Assembly (NCBI GenBank): GCA_947177445.1
Contig: CAMWUL010000005.1
Coordinates: 1 to 64,000 of the forward strand
Origin: an uncultured Lachnospiraceae bacterium
GTDB taxonomy: Bacteria; Bacillota; Clostridia; Lachnospirales; Lachnospiraceae
Reading direction: 5' to 3'
Length of the DNA: 64,000 nucleotides
Part shown: in pieces, positions 39,821 through 48,937 of the stretch
How positions within the stretch are numbered: position 1 is the stretch's first letter
How the letters are laid out: each line of letters begins with the position of its first letter
The notes under the pieces: generated by a model
Database searches by the model: none
Seen by the model: the letters and a program-made list of their open reading frames with translations, nothing else
What the model was told of the DNA's origin: nothing
Program-made: the position numbers and the translations under genes

Positions 39821-42169
39821 ATGAAATCTTCCAAGGAAAAGAAAATTAAAAAGCCCATGAGCCTGAAGAAAAAGGTGGTGCTTGGCCTTCTGTGTCTGGC
39901 GGCAGTGCTGGTGCTGGCTTATCTGCTGTACTACTTCATCCATTATACATGGTATGACAAGTACAAGACATACCTTTCCGGCTACGAGTACGAGACAGGA
40001 AGCCCTTTTACCCCAAAGCAGGAGGCGTCCAGTGATGTGCCGGGCTTTTTGCTGGTGGACGAGAATGAATACCTGAAGCTTTACACTGATACGGCCACGG
40101 CCAATGTGGCGGTGTATGACAAGAGGAACGGCAGTGTCACATACTCCAATCCCGTAAACGCGGATGAGGACAGCATTGCAAACAAGGCGAACATCAATTA
40201 TTTAAAGTCCCAGTTCATCCTGCAGTACTATAACGCGGATGTAAAGTCCAACAATCTGGATTCCTACAGCCAGGCGGTGGCAAAGGGACAGTTCTCCGCG
40301 GAGAGCATCGGAAACGGTATCCGATACATCTATCAGGTGGGAGATTTGACAGAGGGCCAGATTCACTTTGACATTCCTCTGGAGTACCGCCTGAACGGCG
40401 ACAAGCTGGAGGTTTCCGTCCCGGTCTGCGGCATCGGCGAGTACGGCGGCGGATATATCTACCGCGTTCAGCTGCTGCGCTACATGGGCGCCGCCCACAA
40501 CACCGAGGAGGGGTATCTGGTGGTGCCCAACGGCTCCGGCTCCCTGATACGGTTTAACAACGGCAAAACCTCGGCGGCCAATTACACACAATATGTTTAC
40601 GATATCGACCCCCTGGCGGCCAACTATACCACCATCGAGAACACCTACAGCGCAAAGCTGCCGGTCTTCGGTATCTGCCGGGAGGACAGAAGCCTGCTGG
40701 TGACGGTGGAGAACGGTGCCACAACCGCGGTGATTACAGCGGGCGTGTCCGGAAACTATAACGATTATAATTATGCGTATCCTACATTTGTTCTCAGAAA
40801 CATTGACAACCTGCGTATGTTCGGCAATTCCGCCACGGATGTATTCGTCATGGAGCCGGATATGTATGACATCAATATGAAAGTGAGTTACAGCTTTCCG
40901 GGAGAGGAATATAAGGGCTATTCAGGGCTTGCCAACTATTACAGGGAGCGCCTGATCGCAGAAGGGCTGCTCACACCTCAGACCACGGGAGGGGACATTC
41001 CCTTCTACTATGACGTGATTGCCGGGGTGAAGGAGACTGCCCACTTCCTGGGAGTACAGTATCTCCACACCTTCGTCATGACAGATTTTGACGACGCGGA
41101 AGCCATGGCAAGGGAACTGTCAGAGGCGGGCATCACCAATCAGGTGATGAACCTGCAGGGCTGGTTTAACGGCGGCTATTACCATGATGTGGCTGACAAG
41201 GTGAAGATCATGGGAAAGCTGGGCGGCAAATCCGGTCTGGAGGACTTGAATAAAACCCTGGCTGACCTGGGCGGCAGACTCTATGCGGATGTGGCCTTCC
41301 AGCAGGTAACCTTTGCGGACGATGACTTCAATTATAACGCAGAGGGTTCCCGGTACTACGGCGCGGGCTTTGTGGCTTCCTTCGGCCAGGTAAATCCTAC
41401 AACCCTCAGAAACACCTCGGGGCTGGATTACTATGAGACAAGGTACGATTTGCTCTCACCCAAATTCCTGCCCAGATATGTGGGCAAGTTTGCTGAGAAG
41501 ATAGAGAAATATGAGCTTTACGGTGTTTCCCTGCGGGATATGGGCAATGTGCTCGTCTCAGACAAGAAGCGGACGGAGATTATCAACAGGGAAGAGGCTC
41601 TGGATGTGCTTTTAGCGCAGTTTGATGTGTTGGAGAACACGGGTAAGAAGCTGATGACCAACGGGGCAAACGCTTACAGCTTCCCCTACAGCACAGACAT
41701 CATCAATGTGCCCATAGAGTCCAACAAATATCAGATAGTGGATGAGAGCATTCCTTTCTATGAGATGGTTATCCACGGCTGTATATCCTACTCCACTGAC
41801 CTGTTAAATTTTCAGGACGAGGAGGATATGACCGGCATTGTCCTGAAAATGATAGAGGCGGGAGCCTCCCCCCATTACGTCTTCACCTGGGAGGAGTCCA
41901 GCAGGATGAAGGACACCGGCATGAACCGCTACTATGCAACAACCTTTGACGTGTGGAAGGGCGAGGCAGCTGACATCTACAGCCGGGTAAACGGCGCGCT
42001 GAAATATGTGTCCGGCGCCATGATGACAGGACACGAGATTTTGGAGAGCGGCGTCAGAAAGATTACCTACGATAACGGCGTGATTTTCTATATCAACTAC
42101 GATGACGAGGCGCAGATGGCGGACGGCATGGAGATACCTGCAATGTCCTGCAGAACGGAGGGGATGTAA
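39821..42169 (+). CDS. membrane-anchored DUF5696-type protein
   Basis: N-terminal TM; large extracellular domain with TIM-barrel-like stretches (GITNQVMNLQGWFNGGYYHDVADK); genomic association with NHL/YIP1/permeases. Confidence 0.7.
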   Translation: MKSSKEKKIKKPMSLKKKVVLGLLCLAAVLVLAYLLYYFIHYTWYDKYKTYLSGYEYETGSPFTPKQEASSDVPGFLLVDENEYLKLYTDTATANVAVYDKRNGSVTYSNPVNADEDSIANKANINYLKSQFILQYYNADVKSNNLDSYSQAVAKGQFSAESIGNGIRYIYQVGDLTEGQIHFDIPLEYRLNGDKLEVSVPVCGIGEYGGGYIYRVQLLRYMGAAHNTEEGYLVVPNGSGSLIRFNNGKTSAANYTQYVYDIDPLAANYTTIENTYSAKLPVFGICREDRSLLVTVENGATTAVITAGVSGNYNDYNYAYPTFVLRNIDNLRMFGNSATDVFVMEPDMYDINMKVSYSFPGEEYKGYSGLANYYRERLIAEGLLTPQTTGGDIPFYYDVIAGVKETAHFLGVQYLHTFVMTDFDDAEAMARELSEAGITNQVMNLQGWFNGGYYHDVADKVKIMGKLGGKSGLEDLNKTLADLGGRLYADVAFQQVTFADDDFNYNAEGSRYYGAGFVASFGQVNPTTLRNTSGLDYYETRYDLLSPKFLPRYVGKFAEKIEKYELYGVSLRDMGNVLVSDKKRTEIINREEALDVLLAQFDVLENTGKKLMTNGANAYSFPYSTDIINVPIESNKYQIVDESIPFYEMVIHGCISYSTDLLNFQDEEDMTGIVLKMIEAGASPHYVFTWEESSRMKDTGMNRYYATTFDVWKGEAADIYSRVNGALKYVSGAMMTGHEILESGVRKITYDNGVIFYINYDDEAQMADGMEIPAMSCRTEGM

Positions 42170-43093
42170 ATGAAAAAAAAGAAAAAAATGACTCTTCTCC
42201 AAAAGCGCAGTATGATGGGATGGCTTTTCATTCTGCCGTGGCTGGTGGGGTTCCTGGTTTTCTACGTGAGGAGTCTGTTCATGACAGGGCAGTTTGCCTT
42301 CAGTACCATGACAATAGACGCGATCAACGGAGGTTACACTCTGGACTTTGCAGGGATTGAAAATTTTCGTTATGCCTTTATGGTACATCCCAGCTTTAAG
42401 CAGGAACTGACAACCTCTGTGATGAACATGCTGATTGACGTGCCGCTTATCACCTTTTTCAGTCTGTTCATGGCTATGCTGCTGAACAAGAAGTTCCCCG
42501 GCAGGACACTGGTCAGAGCGATTTTCTTCCTGCCGATTATCTTGAATTCCGGCGCCATCACGGCGGCAATGGAACTGAGCCAGCAGATGATGAACGGAGG
42601 AATTTCCACTCAGGCGGCGGATGCGGCAGTCACGGCAGGTACCACATTGGCTTTGGACGTGGATTACCTGATAAGCATGTTTATGAACCTGGGTCTGCCC
42701 GCCTCCATTCTGGATTACATTGTTCAGGCGGTGGCCCGAATCAATGACATTATCTCCGCCAGCGGCGTACAGATTATTATCTTTATCGCAGCCCTCCAGT
42801 CCATTCCGGGCTCCATGTACGAGGTGGCGAAGATTGAAGGCGCAACGGGGTATGAGACCTTCTGGAAGGTGACGTTCCCAATGGTGATGCCTCATATCAT
42901 CACGAACGTGGTCTACACCATTGTGGACAGCTTTACGGAGAGCAGTGTGGTGAATCTGGCATATGAAACGACTTTGACACAGTTCAATTACGGACTTGGC
43001 TCCGTATTCAGTCTGGTGTCCACAGTGGTCACCTGTGTGATTCTCGTTGTTGTATGCGGCTTTATCCAAAAGCGTGCATTCTACTATAACTAG
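42170..43093 (+). CDS. CUT1 sugar ABC transporter permease
   Basis: YEVAKIEGATGYETFWKVTFPMVMP EAA loop. Confidence 0.93.
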   Translation: MKKKKKMTLLQKRSMMGWLFILPWLVGFLVFYVRSLFMTGQFAFSTMTIDAINGGYTLDFAGIENFRYAFMVHPSFKQELTTSVMNMLIDVPLITFFSLFMAMLLNKKFPGRTLVRAIFFLPIILNSGAITAAMELSQQMMNGGISTQAADAAVTAGTTLALDVDYLISMFMNLGLPASILDYIVQAVARINDIISASGVQIIIFIAALQSIPGSMYEVAKIEGATGYETFWKVTFPMVMPHIITNVVYTIVDSFTESSVVNLAYETTLTQFNYGLGSVFSLVSTVVTCVILVVVCGFIQKRAFYYN

Positions 43094-43110
43094 TGAAGGA
43101 GGAGAGGAAA

Positions 43111-44103
43111 ATGCAAAAGGTAATAGCTCAAAACAAGCTGTTAAAGAAACTTAAAGCCTCCATGCAGGATGCCGACCAGCGGAAGAGCCTTGGAAACGAC
43201 ATCAAGAATATTGCCCTGATTATCCTAAAGGCTGCTATCATCATAGGCGTCGGATATGTCATCCTTTCCCCTGTGATAGGAATGCTGGTGAATTCCTTCT
43301 CCTCAGACATGGATGCCGTGGATCCCATGGTGTTCGTGCTGCCGAAGAAGCCGACGCTGGAGAGATATTCCCTGGCGGCGCTGAGGATGAATTATCTTCC
43401 AACCATGGCAAAGGATTTGATATACACGCTGACCCTGACCCTGCTGCAGCTTTTGATCTGCTCCATGGTAGGGTACGGCTTTGCCAGGTTTGATTTCCCG
43501 CTGAAGAAGCTTCTGTTCGGCTGTGTGGTGGTGATGATTGTCATTCCTGCCCACACCATCATGCTTCCCCTGTACCTGTCTTTTCGGGAGTTCAACCCTT
43601 TTGGACTGGTAAAGCTGATCACCGGTTCAACCATAAACCTGATGGGCACGCCCATCCCTATGTACATTATGACGCTGCTGGGCTGCGGCGTCCGCTCCGG
43701 ACTGTATATCTATATTTTCAATCAGTTCTTCCGGGGACTGCCCAAGGAAATTGAGGAGGCAGCGCTGGTGGACGGTGCCGGGGTATGGTACACCTACTTC
43801 CGGATTATGCTGCGAAATGCAATGCCCTCTGTCATTACGGTGGCTGTGTTCTCCATCGTTTGGCAGTTCAACGATACTTTTTACGCAAAGTTATTTTTGA
43901 TCAGCGAGGACGTGGTAATCAGTAAGAAGATAGCTACATTACAGGCAGTGATTGCAAACCAGGATAAGATTTTGTCGGTCACCATTCAGGAGCTGTATCT
44001 GGATGCCGGTATCATTCTGGTATTGCTGCCCATCGTACTGATTTATGTCTTCCTGCAGAAATACTTTATAGAAGGTGTGGAGAGAAGCGGTATCGTGGGA
44101 TAA
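43111..44103 (+). CDS. CUT1 sugar ABC transporter permease
   Basis: KEIEEAALVDGAGVWYTYFRIMLRNAMP EAA loop; GGAGAGG site. Confidence 0.93.
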   Translation: MQKVIAQNKLLKKLKASMQDADQRKSLGNDIKNIALIILKAAIIIGVGYVILSPVIGMLVNSFSSDMDAVDPMVFVLPKKPTLERYSLAALRMNYLPTMAKDLIYTLTLTLLQLLICSMVGYGFARFDFPLKKLLFGCVVVMIVIPAHTIMLPLYLSFREFNPFGLVKLITGSTINLMGTPIPMYIMTLLGCGVRSGLYIYIFNQFFRGLPKEIEEAALVDGAGVWYTYFRIMLRNAMPSVITVAVFSIVWQFNDTFYAKLFLISEDVVISKKIATLQAVIANQDKILSVTIQELYLDAGIILVLLPIVLIYVFLQKYFIEGVERSGIVG

Positions 44104-44117
44104 TGAAAACGATAACG
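44104..44117. promoter_or_regulatory. cre/LacI-operator-like site
   Basis: TGAAAACGATAACG, one mismatch to TGWNANCGNTNWCA. Confidence 0.3.
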
Positions 44118-44161
44118 ACTCTTTGCAAAACTAATCAACTTTTAACACACAAAAAAGGAGG

Positions 44162-46093
44162 ATGAAAAAGTTGAAGAAAAAATTTTTAGCCTGCTTTTTA
44201 GCGGGCACCATGGCGCTGGCCATGGCAGCGTGCGGCGATGACAGCCAGCAGGCTTCAGACAGTACTCCTTCAGAGGATGTGAGCCAATCTTCTGAGAGTG
44301 AGTCTGAGAGTCCCTCTGCATCCGAGCCTGAGGTACAGGAGCCGGCGGCAGAAGATGCAAGCATTGACTTTGAAGATGGAAATATGGGCTTTGTGTCCGT
44401 ATATTCCCAGCCTGCGGATGCAGCCGGCATAGAGATGTCTATTGTGGATTTTGCCGGCAGCAAGGCTCTGGAGGTAAAGAATCTGACGGGAAAGGTTCCC
44501 TATGTAGCCATTGACGCAACCAGTCTGCTGGGCGCAGACGTGGCAAAGGTGGCCAGCATTGAACTGACCATGGGCGTGTCCTATGAGGACGGCAGCTTTA
44601 ATGCCTGCTCCGGTACACTGATTGCCTGGAGCGGCCAGGATTTGGTGGAAAGCACGGACGACTGGTCTGTCTATCTGGAGAAGGCAAATCCCAGAAAGGT
44701 AGTGGCAACTCTGTCAGAAGGGGAAGAGTTCGTTGCAGACGCAGGCAATATGCTGGTGGTACAGTTAAAGACTGACAACGGTGTGGATGCAGGCGCAGGC
44801 AATGCTACCCTGTACATCGACAACATTCGTTTTCTGGATGCATCCGGCAATCTGCTGACTGCAGACAGCTCCGTGACTTTTGCGGCAAACAGCATGTTTG
44901 AGAGCAGCGGTCCTGATTATATCAATCTGGCATATCTGGCAAATCCTGTGACCTTTGAGGGTTTTGCATGTACAGGCGGCGGCTGGGGACAGAACGGCTT
45001 TGAAGTACCTCAGGAGGTTCTGGATGCCATGGTGCCCGGTTCTGTAGTAGAGATTGAGTACAAGTCTGAATCCGGTAATATGTGGATGCTGATGAATGCT
45101 GCTCAGGCAGGCTGGATTCGCGTAGGCTGCGGTCCGGTGGACGGTGTTGCGGAAGACGGCAGCCCGGATACCTCTTCCTTCTACAACAGCAGCAGGACGA
45201 AATGCCAGATTACTTATGAACAGCTGGCAGCCGCTTATGGCGATGATGTGTCCACCTGGGGAAACAGTATGCAGTGCGAATCTGACTCCGACTGGGAAGT
45301 ATTCTCCGTAAAGGTGGGCCAGGCAGCTCCTTACTATGCTCCGGCGGGCAGCGAAGCAGTAGAATTTTCCGGCTTTGCATGCAGCGGCGACGGCTGGGCA
45401 CAGAACGGCTTTGATATGCCTCAGGAGATTCTGGACGCACTGGTTCCCGGTTCTGTGGTTGAAATCAGCTACTCTTCCGAAAATGGTGATATGTGGATTG
45501 TAATGCCCGATTCCGCACAGGGCTGGAAGAGAGTTGCACAGAGCAATGAGAACGGCGAGGGCTGGGCAACCTGCGACGGCAGCAAGTGCTATGTGACATA
45601 TGAGCAGCTGGCAGCGGTTTGCGGCGATGACGTATCCGCCTGGGGTGCGAGAATGCAGTGTGAAGCTTCCGGTGCATGGGAGGTATTTGCCGTAAAGGTA
45701 GGACCCGCCAAGGAATTCAAGATGATGCGTGATCCTGTTGAGTTTGAAGGTTTTGCATGCAGCGGCGACGGCTGGGCACAGAACGGCTTTGATATGCCTC
45801 AGGAGATTCTGGACGCACTGGTTCCCGGTTCTGTGGTTGAAATCAGCTACTCTTCCGAAAATGGTGATATGTGGATTGTAATGCCCGATTCCGCACAGGG
45901 CTGGAAGAGAGTTGCACAGAGCAATGAGAACGGTGAAGGCTGGGCGGCAAGCAACGGAAATGTCTGCCAGATAACCTATGAGCAGATCGCAGCAGTCTGC
46001 GGCGGCGACGTATCCACCTGGGGCGCAAGGATGCAGTGCGAGTCTTCCGGCGCATGGGAGGTATTCAACGTAAAAGTCGGCTTTGTCCAGTAA
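44162..46093 (+). CDS. surface lipoprotein with three tandem CBM-like domains
   Basis: lipobox ALAMAAC; repeats beginning EGFACTGGGWGQNGF, SGFACSGDGWAQNGF, EGFACSGDGWAQNGF. Confidence 0.8.
   Translation: MKKLKKKFLACFLAGTMALAMAACGDDSQQASDSTPSEDVSQSSESESESPSASEPEVQEPAAEDASIDFEDGNMGFVSVYSQPADAAGIEMSIVDFAGSKALEVKNLTGKVPYVAIDATSLLGADVAKVASIELTMGVSYEDGSFNACSGTLIAWSGQDLVESTDDWSVYLEKANPRKVVATLSEGEEFVADAGNMLVVQLKTDNGVDAGAGNATLYIDNIRFLDASGNLLTADSSVTFAANSMFESSGPDYINLAYLANPVTFEGFACTGGGWGQNGFEVPQEVLDAMVPGSVVEIEYKSESGNMWMLMNAAQAGWIRVGCGPVDGVAEDGSPDTSSFYNSSRTKCQITYEQLAAAYGDDVSTWGNSMQCESDSDWEVFSVKVGQAAPYYAPAGSEAVEFSGFACSGDGWAQNGFDMPQEILDALVPGSVVEISYSSENGDMWIVMPDSAQGWKRVAQSNENGEGWATCDGSKCYVTYEQLAAVCGDDVSAWGARMQCEASGAWEVFAVKVGPAKEFKMMRDPVEFEGFACSGDGWAQNGFDMPQEILDALVPGSVVEISYSSENGDMWIVMPDSAQGWKRVAQSNENGEGWAASNGNVCQITYEQIAAVCGGDVSTWGARMQCESSGAWEVFNVKVGFVQ
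45374..45933 (+). repeat. 182-bp exact direct repeat (45374-45555 and 45752-45933)
   Basis: read base by base; 378 bp offset = 126 codons. Confidence 0.95.
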
Positions 46094-46117
46094 GGATTTT
46101 GGTGCAGAAAGGATTAT

Positions 46118-46153
46118 GCAGACCGGCTGAGCTTCCCGGCTGAGCCGGTCTGC
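46118..46153 (+). terminator. intercistronic stem-loop before the solute-binding protein gene
   Basis: GCAGACCGGCT / AGCCGGTCTGC, 11-bp perfect stem, no T-run. Confidence 0.55.
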
Positions 46154-46181
46154 CTCAAAGAATAGGAGGAAATATTCTAAC

Positions 46182-47795
46182 ATGAAAAACATCAAAAAAA
46201 TTATGGCTCTGGGACTTGCAACAGTCATGACTCTGTCTGTGGCAGCCTGCGGAAATGGTGAGAGCGGCAGCAGCCAGAGCGGCAATCAGGGCGATCAGGG
46301 AAATTCCGGCAGCCAGGGCGATTCCGGCAATCAGGGCAGCGGCAGCGGAACCGTTGACACAGATAAGGCTTTCGGCACCGGCGACGGCAGCATAGAGATT
46401 GGCGCCTGGTGGGTACAATACTATGACAGCAAAAATTATGCCGGGGGCGATATGTTTGTCAACCCTGACTGGGAAAATGCTCAGCCTTCCGACAGTGACG
46501 ATGAAGACACCGCAGCGCAGAAGGAGGTCAACAGGAATGTCGCACAGATGAAGTGGGACAATGTAAAGCTTATTGAAGAGAAGTACGGCGTGACTTTCTC
46601 CTGGGAAAATCTGACCTACGCCGGAGTTCAGGACTCCATTAATACATCCATCATCGCGGGATCCCCCGACTGTGAGGTGTATCTGGTGGAAGCTCAGATG
46701 GCAATTCCCGCACAGATGAACGGTCTGGCAGTGGATTTAAAGACGATCCTGCCCGCTGACGACGATTTGCTGACCGACCAGTCCAACATGGGTTATCTGG
46801 ATCTGGGAGACGGAAAAGCCTGCATTCTGTATCAGAAGTCAGGACAGAGCAACATAGAAGGTACTTATCCTCTGGGCTTCAACATGCAGCTTCTGGAGGA
46901 AAACAATCTGGAGGATCCCAGAGACCTTTGGGAGCGCGGTGAGTGGACCTGGGATAAGTTCATCGAATACTGCCAGATTCTGACACAGGACACCGACGGC
47001 GACGGACAGGTTGACCAGTACGGCTACTGCGGATACGAGCAGGAGACCTTTGAGCAGCTGATGATGTCCAACGGCGCAAATATTGCCTCCGGCACCACAG
47101 AGAATCTTTCCTCTGCTGCAACCGGCGAGGCTCTGCAGATGATGTACGATATGTACAACACCTATAAGTCCACAGACGGATACAGCATCTGCTATCCCTA
47201 TGACTATGACGGCAGCCCCTCCGACAGCATGAGAACCCAATACTGCCAGGGCAATATCGGTTTCTTCCCCATCGCAGTGTGGATTGCAAACGGCCAGAAC
47301 AACTATTCACCCAACACGGACCAGAACGACTACAGCGCGAAGCATCTGACCTTTGACACTGCATATGTGCGCTGGCCTGTAGGTTACTCGGGAGACAAGG
47401 ATACCAACCCCGGCAAGAACGCCGCATCCGGCACCAGCTATTATATCATCGCTGCAGGCAGCCAGAATCCCGGCACCGCATACAATGTGCTGGCTGATTT
47501 CTTTAACTGGTATCACGATGATGTTGAAATCCGTGATGACAAGGCAACTCTGAACTGGTGGTACAACGAGAACGCTTTTGAGCCGGAACTGCAGCAGGAG
47601 AACTATGATGTGATGTTCGACTGTGGTTCTCACTCAACGGTTGACTTCTGGAATTCTCTGGGAACCGAAACATACAGCACTGATGCCGGAAACGGTATTC
47701 AGCTTCTGATGAAGGGTGAGATGACTCCCGCACAGTTCCAGGAGAGCTTCAAGCAGAGAGTGCAGGATGCTCTGGATTCCACCTATGGCAACTAA
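46182..47795 (+). CDS. extracellular solute-binding lipoprotein (mannooligosaccharide importer)
   Basis: lipobox LSVAAC; CUT1 SBP architecture (LLEENNLEDPRDLWERGEWTWDKFIEYCQILTQDTDGDGQVDQYGY). Confidence 0.88.
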   Translation: MKNIKKIMALGLATVMTLSVAACGNGESGSSQSGNQGDQGNSGSQGDSGNQGSGSGTVDTDKAFGTGDGSIEIGAWWVQYYDSKNYAGGDMFVNPDWENAQPSDSDDEDTAAQKEVNRNVAQMKWDNVKLIEEKYGVTFSWENLTYAGVQDSINTSIIAGSPDCEVYLVEAQMAIPAQMNGLAVDLKTILPADDDLLTDQSNMGYLDLGDGKACILYQKSGQSNIEGTYPLGFNMQLLEENNLEDPRDLWERGEWTWDKFIEYCQILTQDTDGDGQVDQYGYCGYEQETFEQLMMSNGANIASGTTENLSSAATGEALQMMYDMYNTYKSTDGYSICYPYDYDGSPSDSMRTQYCQGNIGFFPIAVWIANGQNNYSPNTDQNDYSAKHLTFDTAYVRWPVGYSGDKDTNPGKNAASGTSYYIIAAGSQNPGTAYNVLADFFNWYHDDVEIRDDKATLNWWYNENAFEPELQQENYDVMFDCGSHSTVDFWNSLGTETYSTDAGNGIQLLMKGEMTPAQFQESFKQRVQDALDSTYGN

Positions 47796-47813
47796 TTTGT
47801 GTGAGGTATATTT

Positions 47814-48836
47814 ATGAGCAATATTAAGATGATTTCACCTGCAGTGCCCAATGTGCCCTGGCAGGAAAAGCCCGAAGGGCTTAAGGGAGCGCCTATCTGG
47901 AGATATACGGAGAATCCCATTATCGGGAGAAATCCCCTGGAGGGTGTGGCCCGTATCTTCAACAGCGCGGTGATGCCCTATGAGGGAAAGTTTATCGGCG
48001 TGTTCCGCGGAGAGCAGACCAACGGTATTCCCTATATTTATCTGGGGAGAAGCGAGGATGCTGTCCACTGGGAGTTTGATAAGGAAAAGATTCCTTTTGT
48101 GAACGAGGCAGGAGAGTCCTTTATGCCGATTTATGCCTATGATCCCAGGCTGGTAAAGGTGGAGGATACCTATTACATCATCTGGTGTCAGGACTTTTAC
48201 GGGGCGTCCATCGGCATGGCGAAGACCACGGATTTCAAGACCTTTACCAGACTGGAGAATCCGTTCCTTCCCTTTAACCGCAATGCGGTTCTGTTCCCCA
48301 GAAAGATTAACGGCAACTTTATGCTGCTGAGCCGGCCTTCGGATTCCGGTCATACGCCCTTCGGCGATATTTTTATCAGCGAGAGCCCGGATCTGGTATA
48401 CTGGGGCAGGCACAGGCATGTGATGAGCCGGGGAAACGAATGGTGGGAGTCCTTAAAAATCGGCGGAGGCGCAGCTCCTATTGAGACCAATGAGGGCTGG
48501 CTGCTGTTCTACCACGGCGTCAGCGGAACCTGTAACGGATATGTGTATTCTATCGGGGGAGCCATCCTTGATCTGGAGAATCCCTCCAAGGTGCTGTACC
48601 GCTGTGAGAACTTCCTGCTGACCCCTGAAGAGTGGTACGAAGAGAGAGGATTTGTTCCCAATGTTACTTTCCCCTGCGCTACCATCCACGATTCTGAGAG
48701 CGGAAAGATTGCTGTCTATTACGGCTGCGCGGACAGCTATGTGGGGCTGGCGTTTACCACGCTGGATGAGATCGTTTCCTATATCAAGGAACACAGCGTG
48801 ACCAACGAAACTGACAGAGAAATTGGAAAGAGATAG
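47814..48836 (+). CDS. GH130 glycoside phosphorylase (GH130_2-like mannooligosaccharide phosphorylase)
   Basis: NPIIGRNPLEGVARIFNSAVMPYEGKFIGVFRGEQTNGIPYIYLGRSEDAVHW; YDPRLVKVEDTYYI. Confidence 0.88.
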   Translation: MSNIKMISPAVPNVPWQEKPEGLKGAPIWRYTENPIIGRNPLEGVARIFNSAVMPYEGKFIGVFRGEQTNGIPYIYLGRSEDAVHWEFDKEKIPFVNEAGESFMPIYAYDPRLVKVEDTYYIIWCQDFYGASIGMAKTTDFKTFTRLENPFLPFNRNAVLFPRKINGNFMLLSRPSDSGHTPFGDIFISESPDLVYWGRHRHVMSRGNEWWESLKIGGGAAPIETNEGWLLFYHGVSGTCNGYVYSIGGAILDLENPSKVLYRCENFLLTPEEWYEERGFVPNVTFPCATIHDSESGKIAVYYGCADSYVGLAFTTLDEIVSYIKEHSVTNETDREIGKR

Positions 48837-48841
48837 TTTAG

Positions 48842-48884
48842 AGGGCCGTTGTAAATGAATTAAAATTTGTAACGGCCCTTTTTT
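48842..48884 (+). terminator. intrinsic terminator
   Basis: AGGGCCGTT / AACGGCCCT extended by A/T pairs, followed by T6. Confidence 0.9.
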
Positions 48885-48937
48885 ATATGTGTGGTTGGGC
48901 GGCTGCATGGAAAAGATAATTTTTGGAGGATATAACT

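Noticed and set aside
41804-43069. 421 aa minus-strand ORF
   Set aside because: Antisense to the DUF5696 and permease genes, His/Cys-rich composition typical of reverse-frame artefacts
45374-45933. Mobile element from long direct repeats
   Set aside because: Repeat is intragenic, in frame, and part of a protein domain; no transposase or terminal repeats
44765-46285. 506 aa minus-strand ORF
   Set aside because: Antisense shadow of the repeat lipoprotein; its repeats mirror the sense repeats and it has no recognisable family
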